In this document: piece after piece, positions 1-6,105 of the stretch | How the letters are laid out: the number at the start of each line of letters is the position of its first letter | How positions within the stretch are numbered: position 1 is the stretch's first letter | Assembly: GCA_964390625.1 (NCBI GenBank) | Contig: CAYMID010000026.1 | Location: 1 to 11,698, forward strand | Direction of reading: 5' to 3' | From: 2-12-FULL-41-16 sp964390625 | GTDB taxonomy: Bacteria; Patescibacteriota; Patescibacteriia; Magasanikbacterales; UBA922 | Length of the DNA stretch: 11,698 nucleotides | Notes under the pieces: generated by a model | Seen by the model: only the letters and a program-made list of their open reading frames with translations | Database searches by the model: none | What the model was told of the DNA's origin: nothing | Made by a program: the position numbers and the translations under genes

Positions 1-10
1 TGAAAGAAAG

Positions 11-41
11 CCACCTAAATCAGGGTAGTATATATAGGTGG
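11..41. repeat. Inverted repeat near the left edge
   Basis: CCACCTA at 11-17 is repeated inverted as TAGGTGG at 35-41, giving a 7-bp stem with a 17-base loop. Read on the minus strand it is followed by a pyrimidine-rich CTTTCTTTC stretch, so it could be a weak terminator for a leftward transcript. The plus-strand side is G-rich and has no T-run. Nothing else in bases 1-66 could be assigned; this may be the tail of a neighbour outside the window. Confidence 0.3.
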
Positions 42-74
42 GGGCCTGGGGTGGTCAGCCGGGCAATTGACCCC

Positions 75-103
75 TTGCCAAAATCCCAAAATAGTGCTAC
101 AGT
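75..103 (+). promoter_or_regulatory. Predicted rpsA promoter (extended -10)
   Basis: TTGCCA at 75-80, a 17-base spacer and TACAGT at 98-103, with TG at 95-96 forming an extended -10. Transcription would start near 110, leaving a leader of about 83 bases before the S1 start codon at 193. This is pattern matching only. Confidence 0.5.
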
Positions 104-124
104 ACGCGCACTTTATTAATTTGT

Positions 125-184
125 CTCACTCGGACAGGGGTGAGAACTCGGGTTTGCCCGGGTTAATCTTGGGCCCGAAAGGGC
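125..184 (+). promoter_or_regulatory. Three-hairpin leader of the S1 mRNA
   Basis: Three short hairpins lie in a row before the S1 start codon. CTCAC 125-129 pairs with GTGAG 140-144. CGGG 149-152 pairs with CCCG 157-160. GCCC 173-176 pairs with GGGC 181-184 around a GAAA loop (177-180). The only Shine-Dalgarno-like bases (AAAGGG, 178-183) are partly held in the third hairpin, about 9 bases before the ATG. In E. coli the rpsA start region also folds into three hairpins, lacks a good Shine-Dalgarno, and is bound by S1 itself as autogenous control. The same use here is inference. Confidence 0.4.
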
Positions 185-192
185 GAAAAGAT

Positions 193-1356
193 ATGTCACA
201 AACTCCAGCATTTGCTGATTTACTCAAGGATTACTTTGGTAAAATCCCTCAAGTCGGCGATTTAGTAAAAGGAACCATCATTTCGATTGACCGTGGCGAA
301 GTTCGCATCGACATCAACGGCATCATCATTGGTGTGGTGCGTGGCGAGGAATTGTTTGGTGAATCCAAAGAATTCTCCGACGTAAAAGTTGGCGACGAAG
401 TCGAAGCGACTGTAGTTGACGAAGAAAATGAATACGGCGAAATGGAACTTTCGTTCCGTGTGGCTGGCCACAAGATGGTCTGGGATCGCATGGGCGAACT
501 CAAAAAGTCAGGTGCAACCATGATGGCCAAGGTTGTTCAGGCCAACAAAGGTGGTCTGATGCTCCAGGTTGACGCTCTGTCTGGTTTCTTGCCAGTATCA
601 CAGCTTAACCCAGAACACTATCCACGTGTGCCAGGTGGCGACAAGAACCGCATTTTGGAACACCTCCGCCAATTCATTGGTCAGGACCTCAAAGTGCGCG
701 TGTTTGATGTTGTTCCAGACGAAGAAAAATTGATTCTTTCCGAAAAAATCGTTTGGGAAGAAGAACAAAAGAACATCCTTGATTCGTACAAAGTTGGCGA
801 CAGTGTCGAAGGTGTTATCTCTGCCCTTACTCCATTTGGTGCGTTCATGAAATTTGGTGACGGCCTCGAAGGTCTCATCCATATTTCCGAAATCGTCTGG
901 CAGCGCATTGACCATCCAAAGGATGTCCTCAACATGGGTGACAAAGTCAAGGCTCAGATTATTGACCTCAACAAGTCCAAGATCTACCTCTCTCTCAAGC
1001 GCCTTATCGACGACCCATGGAAGAATGTAAAAGACCGCTACAAGGTTGGTCAGGTAGTCGAAGGCGAAATCCACAAAGTTGAACCATTTGGTCTTATGAT
1101 CAAATTGGACAATGAAATTCATGGTTTGGCTCACATTTCCGATCTTACGGACAAAGCCCCAACTGACCCTCGTGCGTTCTTAGAAAGTTTCAAAATCGGC
1201 GAAACTCGCAAATTTGAAATTATTTCCATGGAACCAACCGAACACCGTTTGGGCCTCAAGCTCGAAGGTGTAGTCGGCGCCAAGCGTCCAGCCCGCAAAG
1301 CCAAGGCTGAACCCAAAACCGACAAGGCCGAAAAGCCAACCGAAGCTACAGAGTAA
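193..1356 (+). CDS. rpsA: 30S ribosomal protein S1, four S1 domains
   Basis: The product is 387 aa and binds single-stranded mRNA on the small ribosomal subunit to help initiation. Four OB-fold S1 repeats are visible at roughly residues 19-89, 105-186, 199-270 and 284-357. The last two are the most typical, with FGAFMKFGDGLEGLIHISE at 215-233 and FGLMIKLDNEIHGLAHISD at 299-317. A Lys/Ala/Glu-rich tail (364-387) follows. Four domains is the short form seen in Gram-positive-type and CPR bacteria, against six in E. coli. I chose ATG 193 because the frame upstream to TTG 67 encodes no S1-like sequence and overlaps the predicted promoter and leader hairpins. The gene appears monocistronic, ending at a strong hairpin just before ftsH. 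Because S1 often compensates for weak Shine-Dalgarno sequences, its presence fits the SD-poor genes around it. Confidence 0.93.
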   Translation: MSQTPAFADLLKDYFGKIPQVGDLVKGTIISIDRGEVRIDINGIIIGVVRGEELFGESKEFSDVKVGDEVEATVVDEENEYGEMELSFRVAGHKMVWDRMGELKKSGATMMAKVVQANKGGLMLQVDALSGFLPVSQLNPEHYPRVPGGDKNRILEHLRQFIGQDLKVRVFDVVPDEEKLILSEKIVWEEEQKNILDSYKVGDSVEGVISALTPFGAFMKFGDGLEGLIHISEIVWQRIDHPKDVLNMGDKVKAQIIDLNKSKIYLSLKRLIDDPWKNVKDRYKVGQVVEGEIHKVEPFGLMIKLDNEIHGLAHISDLTDKAPTDPRAFLESFKIGETRKFEIISMEPTEHRLGLKLEGVVGAKRPARKAKAEPKTDKAEKPTEATE

Positions 1357-1360
1357 AGGC

Positions 1361-1389
1361 TTGATTTAAACCGTTAAATAGCGTATAGT
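1361..1389 (+). promoter_or_regulatory. ftsH promoter embedded in the rpsA terminator
   Basis: TTGATT at 1361-1366, a 17-base spacer and TATAGT at 1384-1389. The -10 hexamer is the distal part of the left arm of the rpsA terminator stem (1376-1389). The start would be near 1396, only about 19 bases before the ftsH ATG, in a leader with no Shine-Dalgarno. Confidence 0.6.
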
Positions 1390-1413
1390 ACCCCAACTAT
1401 ACGCTATTTTATT
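1376..1413 (+). terminator. rpsA rho-independent terminator
   Basis: A perfect 14-bp inverted repeat (1376-1389 with 1396-1409) around a 6-base loop, followed by a T-rich TTTTATTT stretch that runs directly into the ftsH start codon at 1415. It should end rpsA transcription. It is almost symmetrical (A-rich before, T-rich after) and could also stop leftward transcripts. Confidence 0.75.
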
Positions 1414-1414
1414 T

Positions 1415-3292
1415 ATGAAACATTTGCTCAAAAATTTTGCCATCATGGTGGTCGTGCTGTTTATTCTGGCCGGTGCATTTGCATTTATGCGTCCAGCTAC
1501 CAGCAAGCCCGAATTGGTGGGCGTGAATCGGTTAGTTCAAGAAATTCAGGCCAGCAACGTCAAAAACGTTGATGTTCAAGGCGACACCTTAACGGTCCGG
1601 CTTAAAAGCGATGAACAAAAAAAGCTCGAGGTAAAAAAAGAAGTTTCTCAGTCTTTTTCCGAGTTAATGTCTAACTACGGTGTGCCAGCTGATAAGCTGC
1701 AGGGCGTAGACGTATTCATTAAGCAAGAATCAGGTTGGAAGTTTTGGGCAGCGCTTATTGTTCCATATCTAATTGGGTTCCTGTTACTCATGGGTTTATT
1801 ATACTTAATGACACGTCAAGTCCAGGGTGCCAACAACAAAGCCATGACTTTTGGTCAGAGTGGTGCGCGTAAAGTTAAACCAGATGACAAGGGCACCAAA
1901 ACCTTCAAAGACGTGGCTGGCGCCAAGGAAGCGAAAGAAGAATTGGCCGAAGTGGTTGATTTCCTCAAAGACCCAAAAAAGTTTGCCGAAGTTGGCGCCA
2001 AAATTCCTCGAGGTGTGTTGATGATGGGTTCACCTGGTACTGGTAAAACATTAATGGCAAAAGCGGTCGCTGGCGAGGCTGGAGTGCCTTTCTTTCATTT
2101 GAGTGGGTCAGAATTTGTGGAAATGTTTGTAGGTGTCGGTGCGAGTCGCGTACGCGATTTGTTTGCCAAGGCCAAAAAAGAAGCCCCAGCCATTGTATTT
2201 ATTGACGAAATTGACGCGGTTGGACGCAAGCGCGGCGCTGGTTTGGGTGGTGGGCATGACGAACGCGAGCAGACACTCAATCAGATTCTCGTCGAAATGG
2301 ATGGGTTTGAACCAAACCTTGGCGTCATTGTGATGGCCGCCACCAATCGCCCCGATGTACTCGATGCCGCCCTCCTGCGTCCAGGCCGTTTTGATCGCCG
2401 GGTAATGATTGATATGCCAGACATCGAAGCGCGTGAGGAGATTTTGCGTGTTCATGCTACCAACAAGCCATTGGCCGAGGGTGTTTCGCTGCGCCGTGTG
2501 GCGGAACGCACACCAGGTTTTTCGGGTGCCGATTTGGAAAACCTGTTAAACGAAGCCGCAATTGCCGTAGTGCGCGATAATCGCAAAGTCCTGGAGGAAA
2601 TTGATATCCTCAAGACCATTGAAAAAGTCATCCTTGGTCCAGAAAAACGTTCACGCGCCATGAGCCACAAAGAAAAAGAAATGACTGCCTACCACGAGGG
2701 TGGCCACGCCTTGGTCGGACACTTTTTGGAACATTCAGACCCAGTGCGCAAGGTTTCGATCATTGGTCGTGGTATGGCTGGTGGCTACACGCTTAGTATG
2801 CCAGAGTCCGATGTTCACTACCGCACCATGGCTAAATTCAAAGACGAAATTGCCATGATGTTGGGTGGATATGTAGCCGAACGCATGATTTACGGCGACA
2901 ACATGCTTACCACTGGCCCTTCGAGTGACCTTAAAAAGGCGACGCAGTCAGTCACGGCCATGGTTATGCAATATGGTATGAGTGACCAGCTGGGTCCGCG
3001 CCAGTATGGCGATAACGAAGGCATGATTTTCTTGGCCGAAGAAATTCACAGCAAGAAAAACTACAGCGAAAAAACCGCCGAGTTGATTGATTCCGAAATT
3101 GCGCGTATTCTAAACGAGGCCAAAGCTCGCGCGACCGAGGTGCTCACCAAGCACCGCGCCGAGCTCGATAATCTGGTTAAGGTCTTGCTCGAAAAAGAAA
3201 CAGTTGAACAGCAGGAATTTGTGCAATTAATGGGTGGTCCAATCAAAAAGGCCGATGACACAAATCCAGCTGGTACAGTTGTACAGGATTAA
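1415..3292 (+). CDS. ftsH: ATP-dependent zinc metalloprotease FtsH
   Basis: A 625-aa membrane-anchored AAA+ protease that extracts and degrades damaged membrane proteins and some regulators as a hexamer. Membrane segments lie at about residues 8-26 and 110-132, with an extracytoplasmic domain between. The AAA domain has Walker A GSPGTGKT (205-212), Walker B VFIDEID (261-267) and the second region of homology NRPDVLDAALLRPGRFDR (311-328). The peptidase domain has the zinc site HEGGH (427-431), where most FtsH proteins have HEAGH, and a probable third ligand Asp505 in SSDLKKAT. Length and domain order are normal, so the enzyme should be active. The ATG follows a terminator hairpin by about five bases with no Shine-Dalgarno; the predicted transcript leader is about 19 bases. 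tRNA-Leu lies 31 bases downstream with no forward terminator between them, so the two may be co-transcribed. Confidence 0.97.
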   Translation: MKHLLKNFAIMVVVLFILAGAFAFMRPATSKPELVGVNRLVQEIQASNVKNVDVQGDTLTVRLKSDEQKKLEVKKEVSQSFSELMSNYGVPADKLQGVDVFIKQESGWKFWAALIVPYLIGFLLLMGLLYLMTRQVQGANNKAMTFGQSGARKVKPDDKGTKTFKDVAGAKEAKEELAEVVDFLKDPKKFAEVGAKIPRGVLMMGSPGTGKTLMAKAVAGEAGVPFFHLSGSEFVEMFVGVGASRVRDLFAKAKKEAPAIVFIDEIDAVGRKRGAGLGGGHDEREQTLNQILVEMDGFEPNLGVIVMAATNRPDVLDAALLRPGRFDRRVMIDMPDIEAREEILRVHATNKPLAEGVSLRRVAERTPGFSGADLENLLNEAAIAVVRDNRKVLEEIDILKTIEKVILGPEKRSRAMSHKEKEMTAYHEGGHALVGHFLEHSDPVRKVSIIGRGMAGGYTLSMPESDVHYRTMAKFKDEIAMMLGGYVAERMIYGDNMLTTGPSSDLKKATQSVTAMVMQYGMSDQLGPRQYGDNEGMIFLAEEIHSKKNYSEKTAELIDSEIARILNEAKARATEVLTKHRAELDNLVKVLLEKETVEQQEFVQLMGGPIKKADDTNPAGTVVQD

Positions 3293-3293
3293 C

Positions 3294-3319
3294 AAAAAAA
3301 ACAGCCCTCGTACGAGGGC
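3294..3319 (-). terminator. Leftward-oriented terminator between ftsH and tRNA-Leu
   Basis: A perfect 16-bp palindrome at 3304-3319 (stem GCCCTC/GAGGGC, loop GTAC) is flanked on its left by a run of eight A. On the minus strand this reads as a GC-rich hairpin followed by TGTTTTTTTT, a good intrinsic terminator. On the plus strand there is no T-run after the hairpin, so ftsH transcripts probably read into the tRNA. No minus-strand gene that would need it is visible nearby. Confidence 0.5.
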
Positions 3320-3323
3320 CTTA

Positions 3324-3406
3324 GCCGACATGGCGAAATTGGTAGACGCACTTGCCTTAGGAGCAAGCGGGGCAACCCTTGAGAGTTCGAGTCTCTCTGT
3401 CGGCAC
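3324..3406 (+). tRNA. tRNA-Leu (anticodon UAG), 3' end at the gap
   Basis: Acceptor arms GCCGACA (3324-3330) and TGTCGGC (3398-3404) pair perfectly. A D-arm with TGG...TTGGTAGA is present. The anticodon stem CTTGC/GCAAG encloses the loop CTTAGGA with anticodon TAG at 3358-3360. A long variable arm (GGGGCAACCC) marks a class II tRNA, and the T-arm is GAGAG-TTCGAGT-CTCTC. The discriminator base is A3405, as expected for leucine. C3406 is the last real base before the Ns, so whether CCA is encoded cannot be told. It reads CUN leucine codons. Confidence 0.96.
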
Positions 3407-3506
3407 NNNNNNNNNNNNNNNNNNNNNNNNNNNNNNNNNNNNNNNNNNNNNNNNNNNNNNNNNNNNNNNNNNNNNNNNNNNNNNNNNNNNNNNNNNNNNN
3501 NNNNNN
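3407..3506. other. Assembly gap of 100 Ns
   Basis: Exactly 100 consecutive Ns, the conventional length for a scaffold join of unknown size. It removes the tRNA 3' end and the start of the following gene. The order and distance of the two sides rest on the scaffolder, and genes could be missing here. Confidence 0.99.
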
Positions 3507-3507
3507 A

Positions 3508-4638
3508 GGTTGTGTAAAACCAGCCCTAAACCAACCGCAGTCAAATTTAGTATCCCAACCAACTGTAACCACCACAGCACCCGTACCCTCGGTCGAATCG
3601 CCAGTATCAGTTAGGTTTGTTGACCAAGCCGTGGGTTATGCGTTTGAATACCCTGAAAAAATGTACCTTACCCAAGCTGGACAAAACACAGTACTAACAC
3701 ACGCAATTTCATTCTCGCACACTGATCCATGTGATTTACAAAACGGAGCCACTATTCCGTTGCTAACCGATTACACGGTACGCTTGTCCGCAATGCCAAA
3801 AACACAGTTGGCCGAATACCTCACAAAACAGCGTGGTCCTGAATTTGTTAAGGAAAATTTTAGCAAAGATTGGTTCCTTTCGAACAAAGAAGAAGTGCAG
3901 GAGGTTATTGTTGGCAGCCATAAGGCCGCCCGTTTAGAAATGGGTGCCGAGGGGTGCGGCCTCGTAACGTACATTGTGCCACTGTCAGCCACACAAGTAG
4001 TTATTGCCGAACAACCATTTGGCAATATCACTTCACAATTATTTGGTGGTGACGAGACCAAACAAGCGCGCCAATTACCCGATGTGATTTTAGCCGAAGA
4101 TGTAACCAAGGTGACGGAACGGATTTTGGCCAGCCTCACCACTGTCCAGAGTACGGGGAGTGTGGTTGGGTTTATTCGCCCCGCCTCATCAAGCGAAATG
4201 GTTGCGTACTCGAGTGAAAATAATTTTTCCTTCCGCTATCCAAGTGGTTGGTTAGCGCGAGTGACACCGCGCTCGTATGCGATTGATTACGAAGTTTTAC
4301 CAAACTTGAAGGCTGGTTTAATTGCGCCATCGAATTTTCAAGCCACCAATCATTTGTTACTCAAGAGTGCGGCCAGTACCTTTATTAACGCCGAAACCGA
4401 GGGCTTTACTGTAGCCAAAGAAAGTGTTTTACAAATAAATAATCAAGAGTGGAATCAGGCCGATTACATCCGGTTGCCTGGTGGGGCGGCCGATGAACGG
4501 CGCGTAATTGCAATTGGCCCACATCCAGTACGCGAAGATTTAGGTTTTTTGGTACAATTAAATTATCCACTCGACAAAGAAAAAGACGCCCGCGCTATTT
4601 TTGAACGCGTACTCAGTACGATTGGTCCGCGTCCATAA
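3508..4638 (+). CDS. Probable lipoprotein with two PsbP-like modules, 5' end lost in gap
   Basis: 376 residues remain; the start lies in the gap. The first visible residues are Gly-Cys-Val followed by a Pro/Gln/Thr/Ser-rich stretch up to about residue 30. That is what is expected just after a lipobox, so the protein is probably a lipid-anchored extracytoplasmic protein, but the signal peptide itself is not visible. Two similar modules follow. One begins GYAFEYPEKMYL (about 43-54) and ends near TERILASLTTV (203-213). The other begins NFSFRYPSGWLARV (239-252) and ends near AIFERVLSTIG (363-373). The opening pattern (aromatic-x-F-x-YP...W) and the helical close resemble PsbP-like folds common in CPR lipoproteins; this is resemblance, not a search result. 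Cys75 and Cys150 could form a disulfide. The stop TAA is one base from the Smr gene's ATG, so the two are likely one transcript. Function unknown. Confidence 0.7.
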   Translation, partial: GCVKPALNQPQSNLVSQPTVTTTAPVPSVESPVSVRFVDQAVGYAFEYPEKMYLTQAGQNTVLTHAISFSHTDPCDLQNGATIPLLTDYTVRLSAMPKTQLAEYLTKQRGPEFVKENFSKDWFLSNKEEVQEVIVGSHKAARLEMGAEGCGLVTYIVPLSATQVVIAEQPFGNITSQLFGGDETKQARQLPDVILAEDVTKVTERILASLTTVQSTGSVVGFIRPASSSEMVAYSSENNFSFRYPSGWLARVTPRSYAIDYEVLPNLKAGLIAPSNFQATNHLLLKSAASTFINAETEGFTVAKESVLQINNQEWNQADYIRLPGGAADERRVIAIGPHPVREDLGFLVQLNYPLDKEKDARAIFERVLSTIGPRP

Positions 4639-4639
4639 T

Positions 4640-4915
4640 ATGCACGTGCCAGATAGTGCGTTTTTGGCTGCAGACACTGACCCAAATTTACCAGCGCTCG
4701 ATTTGCACGGTGTTTATTTGGTTAGTGATGCGCTCGAAGCTTTGGAAAAAAATTTATACTGGTGGAGTGCGCATCAGGTGCGTTGCGCTCGCGTGATTCA
4801 CGGTTTTGGTTCAGGCGTACTTGCCGATGCCGTACACGCAACGTTAATCAATCACCCGCTCATCAAAGCGTGGCAAGACGCGCCATCGGGCGGTAGTTGT
4901 ATTGTGTTTCTTTAG
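4640..4915 (+). CDS. Stand-alone Smr-domain protein
   Basis: A 91-aa protein consisting almost only of a Smr (small MutS-related) domain. It has the LDLHG motif (20-24), a helix leading to HGFGSGVL (54-61), and the closing strand GGSCIVFL (84-91). Smr domains in the family nick DNA or cleave RNA, and some act on stalled ribosomes or collided mRNAs; which substrate applies here cannot be told. I chose ATG 4640 over the in-frame TTG 4601 because the LDLHG region fits a short N-terminus and the ATG lies one base after the upstream stop, typical of translational coupling. No separate Shine-Dalgarno is visible. The stop TAG (4913-4915) overlaps the rlmH stop on the other strand. Confidence 0.85.
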   Translation: MHVPDSAFLAADTDPNLPALDLHGVYLVSDALEALEKNLYWWSAHQVRCARVIHGFGSGVLADAVHATLINHPLIKAWQDAPSGGSCIVFL

Positions 4916-5382
4916 TAGTGATACGATTTACCGGCCAGAATCATCGCGGCGCGGTACAATTGTTCGTCTAAAATTACGCGCGCTAATTGGTGTGGAAATG
5001 TGAGCGGCGATAACGAGAGTTTTAGTTGCGCAGCTTGCAAAACATCGTCGTGCAAACCCAGTGGTCCACCCAAAACCAAGGTGATATTTTCACCGCGAGT
5101 GCTATGTTCGTCCAGCCATTTAGCCAATTGGGGCGATGTAAAGCCCTTGCCCGCCTCGTGCAGGGCCACCAACGTTGAGCCTACGGGTACCTTGGCCAGG
5201 ATTTTGGCCGCTTCTTTGCGCTGAATTACCACTCGTTCCGCCTCGTCACTGAATTTTTCTTCAGGAATTTCCAGATAATTCAGTTTGGCATAGGGCTTAA
5301 GCCGAGTTAAATAGGTGTTTTCTGCCTCTAGCCAGTGTTTTGTGGTCAATTTACCGACGCAAATCAGGGTCAAATTTAGCAT
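4912..5382 (-). CDS. rlmH: 23S rRNA (pseudouridine1915-N3)-methyltransferase RlmH
   Basis: A 156-aa SPOUT-class methyltransferase, the usual RlmH length. It uses S-adenosylmethionine to methylate pseudouridine 1915 in helix 69 of 23S rRNA on assembled ribosomes. Visible signatures are N-terminal ICVGKL (7-12), the SAM-binding knot loop LVLGGPLGL (102-110), the block SPLTFPHQLARVILDEQLYRA (125-145) and the C-terminal YHY (154-156). ATG 5382 matches the family start. A GTG 13 codons upstream (5421) is in frame and lies about 3 bases from the predicted transcription start, so a leaderless longer form is possible. Its target base in the neighbouring 23S gene should be T7865. The gene is divergent from the 23S unit, shares its promoter region, and converges with the Smr gene through a 4-base overlap of stops. 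Confidence 0.96.
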   Translation of the reverse strand: MLNLTLICVGKLTTKHWLEAENTYLTRLKPYAKLNYLEIPEEKFSDEAERVVIQRKEAAKILAKVPVGSTLVALHEAGKGFTSPQLAKWLDEHSTRGENITLVLGGPLGLHDDVLQAAQLKLSLSPLTFPHQLARVILDEQLYRAAMILAGKSYHY

Positions 5383-5402
5383 ATTTAGGGGTTTAAATTT
5401 GG

Positions 5403-5422
5403 TTATCCGCAACTTATCCACA
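5403..5422 (+). promoter_or_regulatory. Pair of DnaA-box-like 9-mers
   Basis: TTATCCACA (5414-5422) matches the classic DnaA box exactly, and TTATCCGCA (5403-5411) differs at one base. They are in the same orientation with starts 11 bases apart, about one helical turn. They lie just downstream of the predicted rlmH transcription start, in its leader. No AT-rich unwinding region or further boxes are evident, so a replication origin is not supported by this alone; a chance or regulatory role is possible. Confidence 0.4.
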
Positions 5423-5430
5423 TATGCCCT

Positions 5431-5459
5431 ATTTTACTAGGTGAAAGGGGGCTTGACAA
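5431..5459 (-). promoter_or_regulatory. Predicted rlmH promoter
   Basis: On the minus strand: TTGTCA (5459-5454), a 17-base spacer, then TAAAAT (5436-5431). Initiation would fall near 5424, about 41 bases before the rlmH ATG. Its -35 almost completely overlaps the -35 of the 23S promoter on the other strand. Confidence 0.55.
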
Positions 5460-5481
5460 CCCTGGGGAATCAGTATAAAAT
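5453..5481 (+). promoter_or_regulatory. Predicted 23S-5S rRNA promoter
   Basis: A consensus TTGACA (5453-5458), a 17-base spacer and TAAAAT (5476-5481), the best promoter match in the window. Initiation would be near 5488, giving a leader of about 320 bases before the 23S. It is the only clear promoter upstream of the rRNA genes and shares the -35 with the rlmH promoter. Confidence 0.7.
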
Positions 5482-5809
5482 TGCCACACGTTTGAATTAA
5501 CTCAAACACCAAGTCCCAACTTGTTTGGACCTCTGGGTACAGCTTTGACCAAAAACTTACAATGTTTCAATCGACGCTTCACTCGGAATATCCAAACAGG
5601 TAGCCAACAACACCGTTGTTAAAGGCCGCCTGAATGGCGGTCATTTTTATTCCGGAAGCACACAGACACACGACTGGTGACAAACCTTGCCCCCAATCGT
5701 GTGACTGAGTGACTGATGCGACTGACAGGGTGATTGATCCTTACAATTCAACAATGACAAACAATCAGGGTATAGCATTTATAATCTGGAAAGCACAATT
5801 GTGTGCTTC
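5482..5809 (+). promoter_or_regulatory. Structured 23S rRNA leader, no gene seen
   Basis: No protein or tRNA gene is recognisable. Inverted repeats include: GTTTGA/TCAAAC just after the predicted start; a long-range 10-bp pairing of 5520-5529 with 5591-5600; AACAAC/GTTGTT at 5606-5620; a terminator-like hairpin at 5624-5648; CACACGA/TCGTGTG at 5667-5673 and 5697-5703; and a 9-bp hairpin at 5789-5810 overlapping the 23S end. GACTGA occurs three times (5703, 5711, 5720). TATAAT at 5780-5785 looks like a -10 but lacks a credible -35. No boxA-like antitermination element was recognised. Confidence 0.5.
5624..5651 (+). terminator. Terminator-like hairpin inside the 23S leader
   Basis: GGCCGCC (5624-5630) pairs with GGCGGTC (5636-5642), seven pairs including one G-T, around the loop TGAAT, followed by ATTTTTATT. 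If it works, transcripts from the rRNA promoter would end after about 160 bases unless antitermination occurs. It is immediately preceded by the hairpin at 5606-5620. Confidence 0.5.
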
Positions 5810-6034
5810 CGTAGTGCATAAGAGCAAATGGTGGATGCCTTGACACAATAAGACGATGAAGGACGTAGCAATCTGCGATAAGCTTCGGGGAGGTGATAAG
5901 CAACCTTTGATCCGGAGATCTCCGAATGGGGGAACCCACTTCAATTTTTGAAGTATCACGCGCCCAATACATAAGCGTGTGGAGTGAACCTGGGGAAGTG
6001 AAACATCTCAGTACCCAGAGGAAAAGAAAATAAC

Positions 6035-6105
6035 GAACACTGATCTCACGTGAAAGCCATCATCGGCTTTCGAGTCGTTGATCGACTTCGCGTGAGTTCT
6101 GTGTC
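6035..6105 (+). other. Expansion segment in 23S domain I
   Basis: Between the conserved AGAGGAAAAGAAA block and TAGTGGCGAGCGAA, where E. coli has only about 20 bases, this gene carries about 70 extra. They fold as a three-way junction: CTCACG 6045-6050 with CGTGAG 6091-6096 as the base, and arms AAAGCC/GGCTTT (6053-6070) and AGTCG/CGACT (6073-6087). Confidence 0.6.

Noticed and set aside
67..192. N-terminal extension of S1 from TTG 67
   Set aside because: The extra 42 residues do not look like S1 sequence and overlap a predicted promoter and leader hairpins; ATG 193 fits the family.
5383..5421. Longer RlmH from GTG 5421
   Set aside because: The 13 extra residues are not part of the family and their DNA contains the DnaA-like boxes; kept only as a possible leaderless variant.
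5403..5481. Chromosomal replication origin
   Set aside because: Only two DnaA-like boxes, no clear AT-rich unwinding element and no dnaA, dnaN or rpmH nearby.
5754..5785. Second rRNA promoter with TATAAT at 5780
   Set aside because: The nearest TTGACA-like hexamer (ATGACA 5754-5759) would need a 20-base spacer; not convincing.
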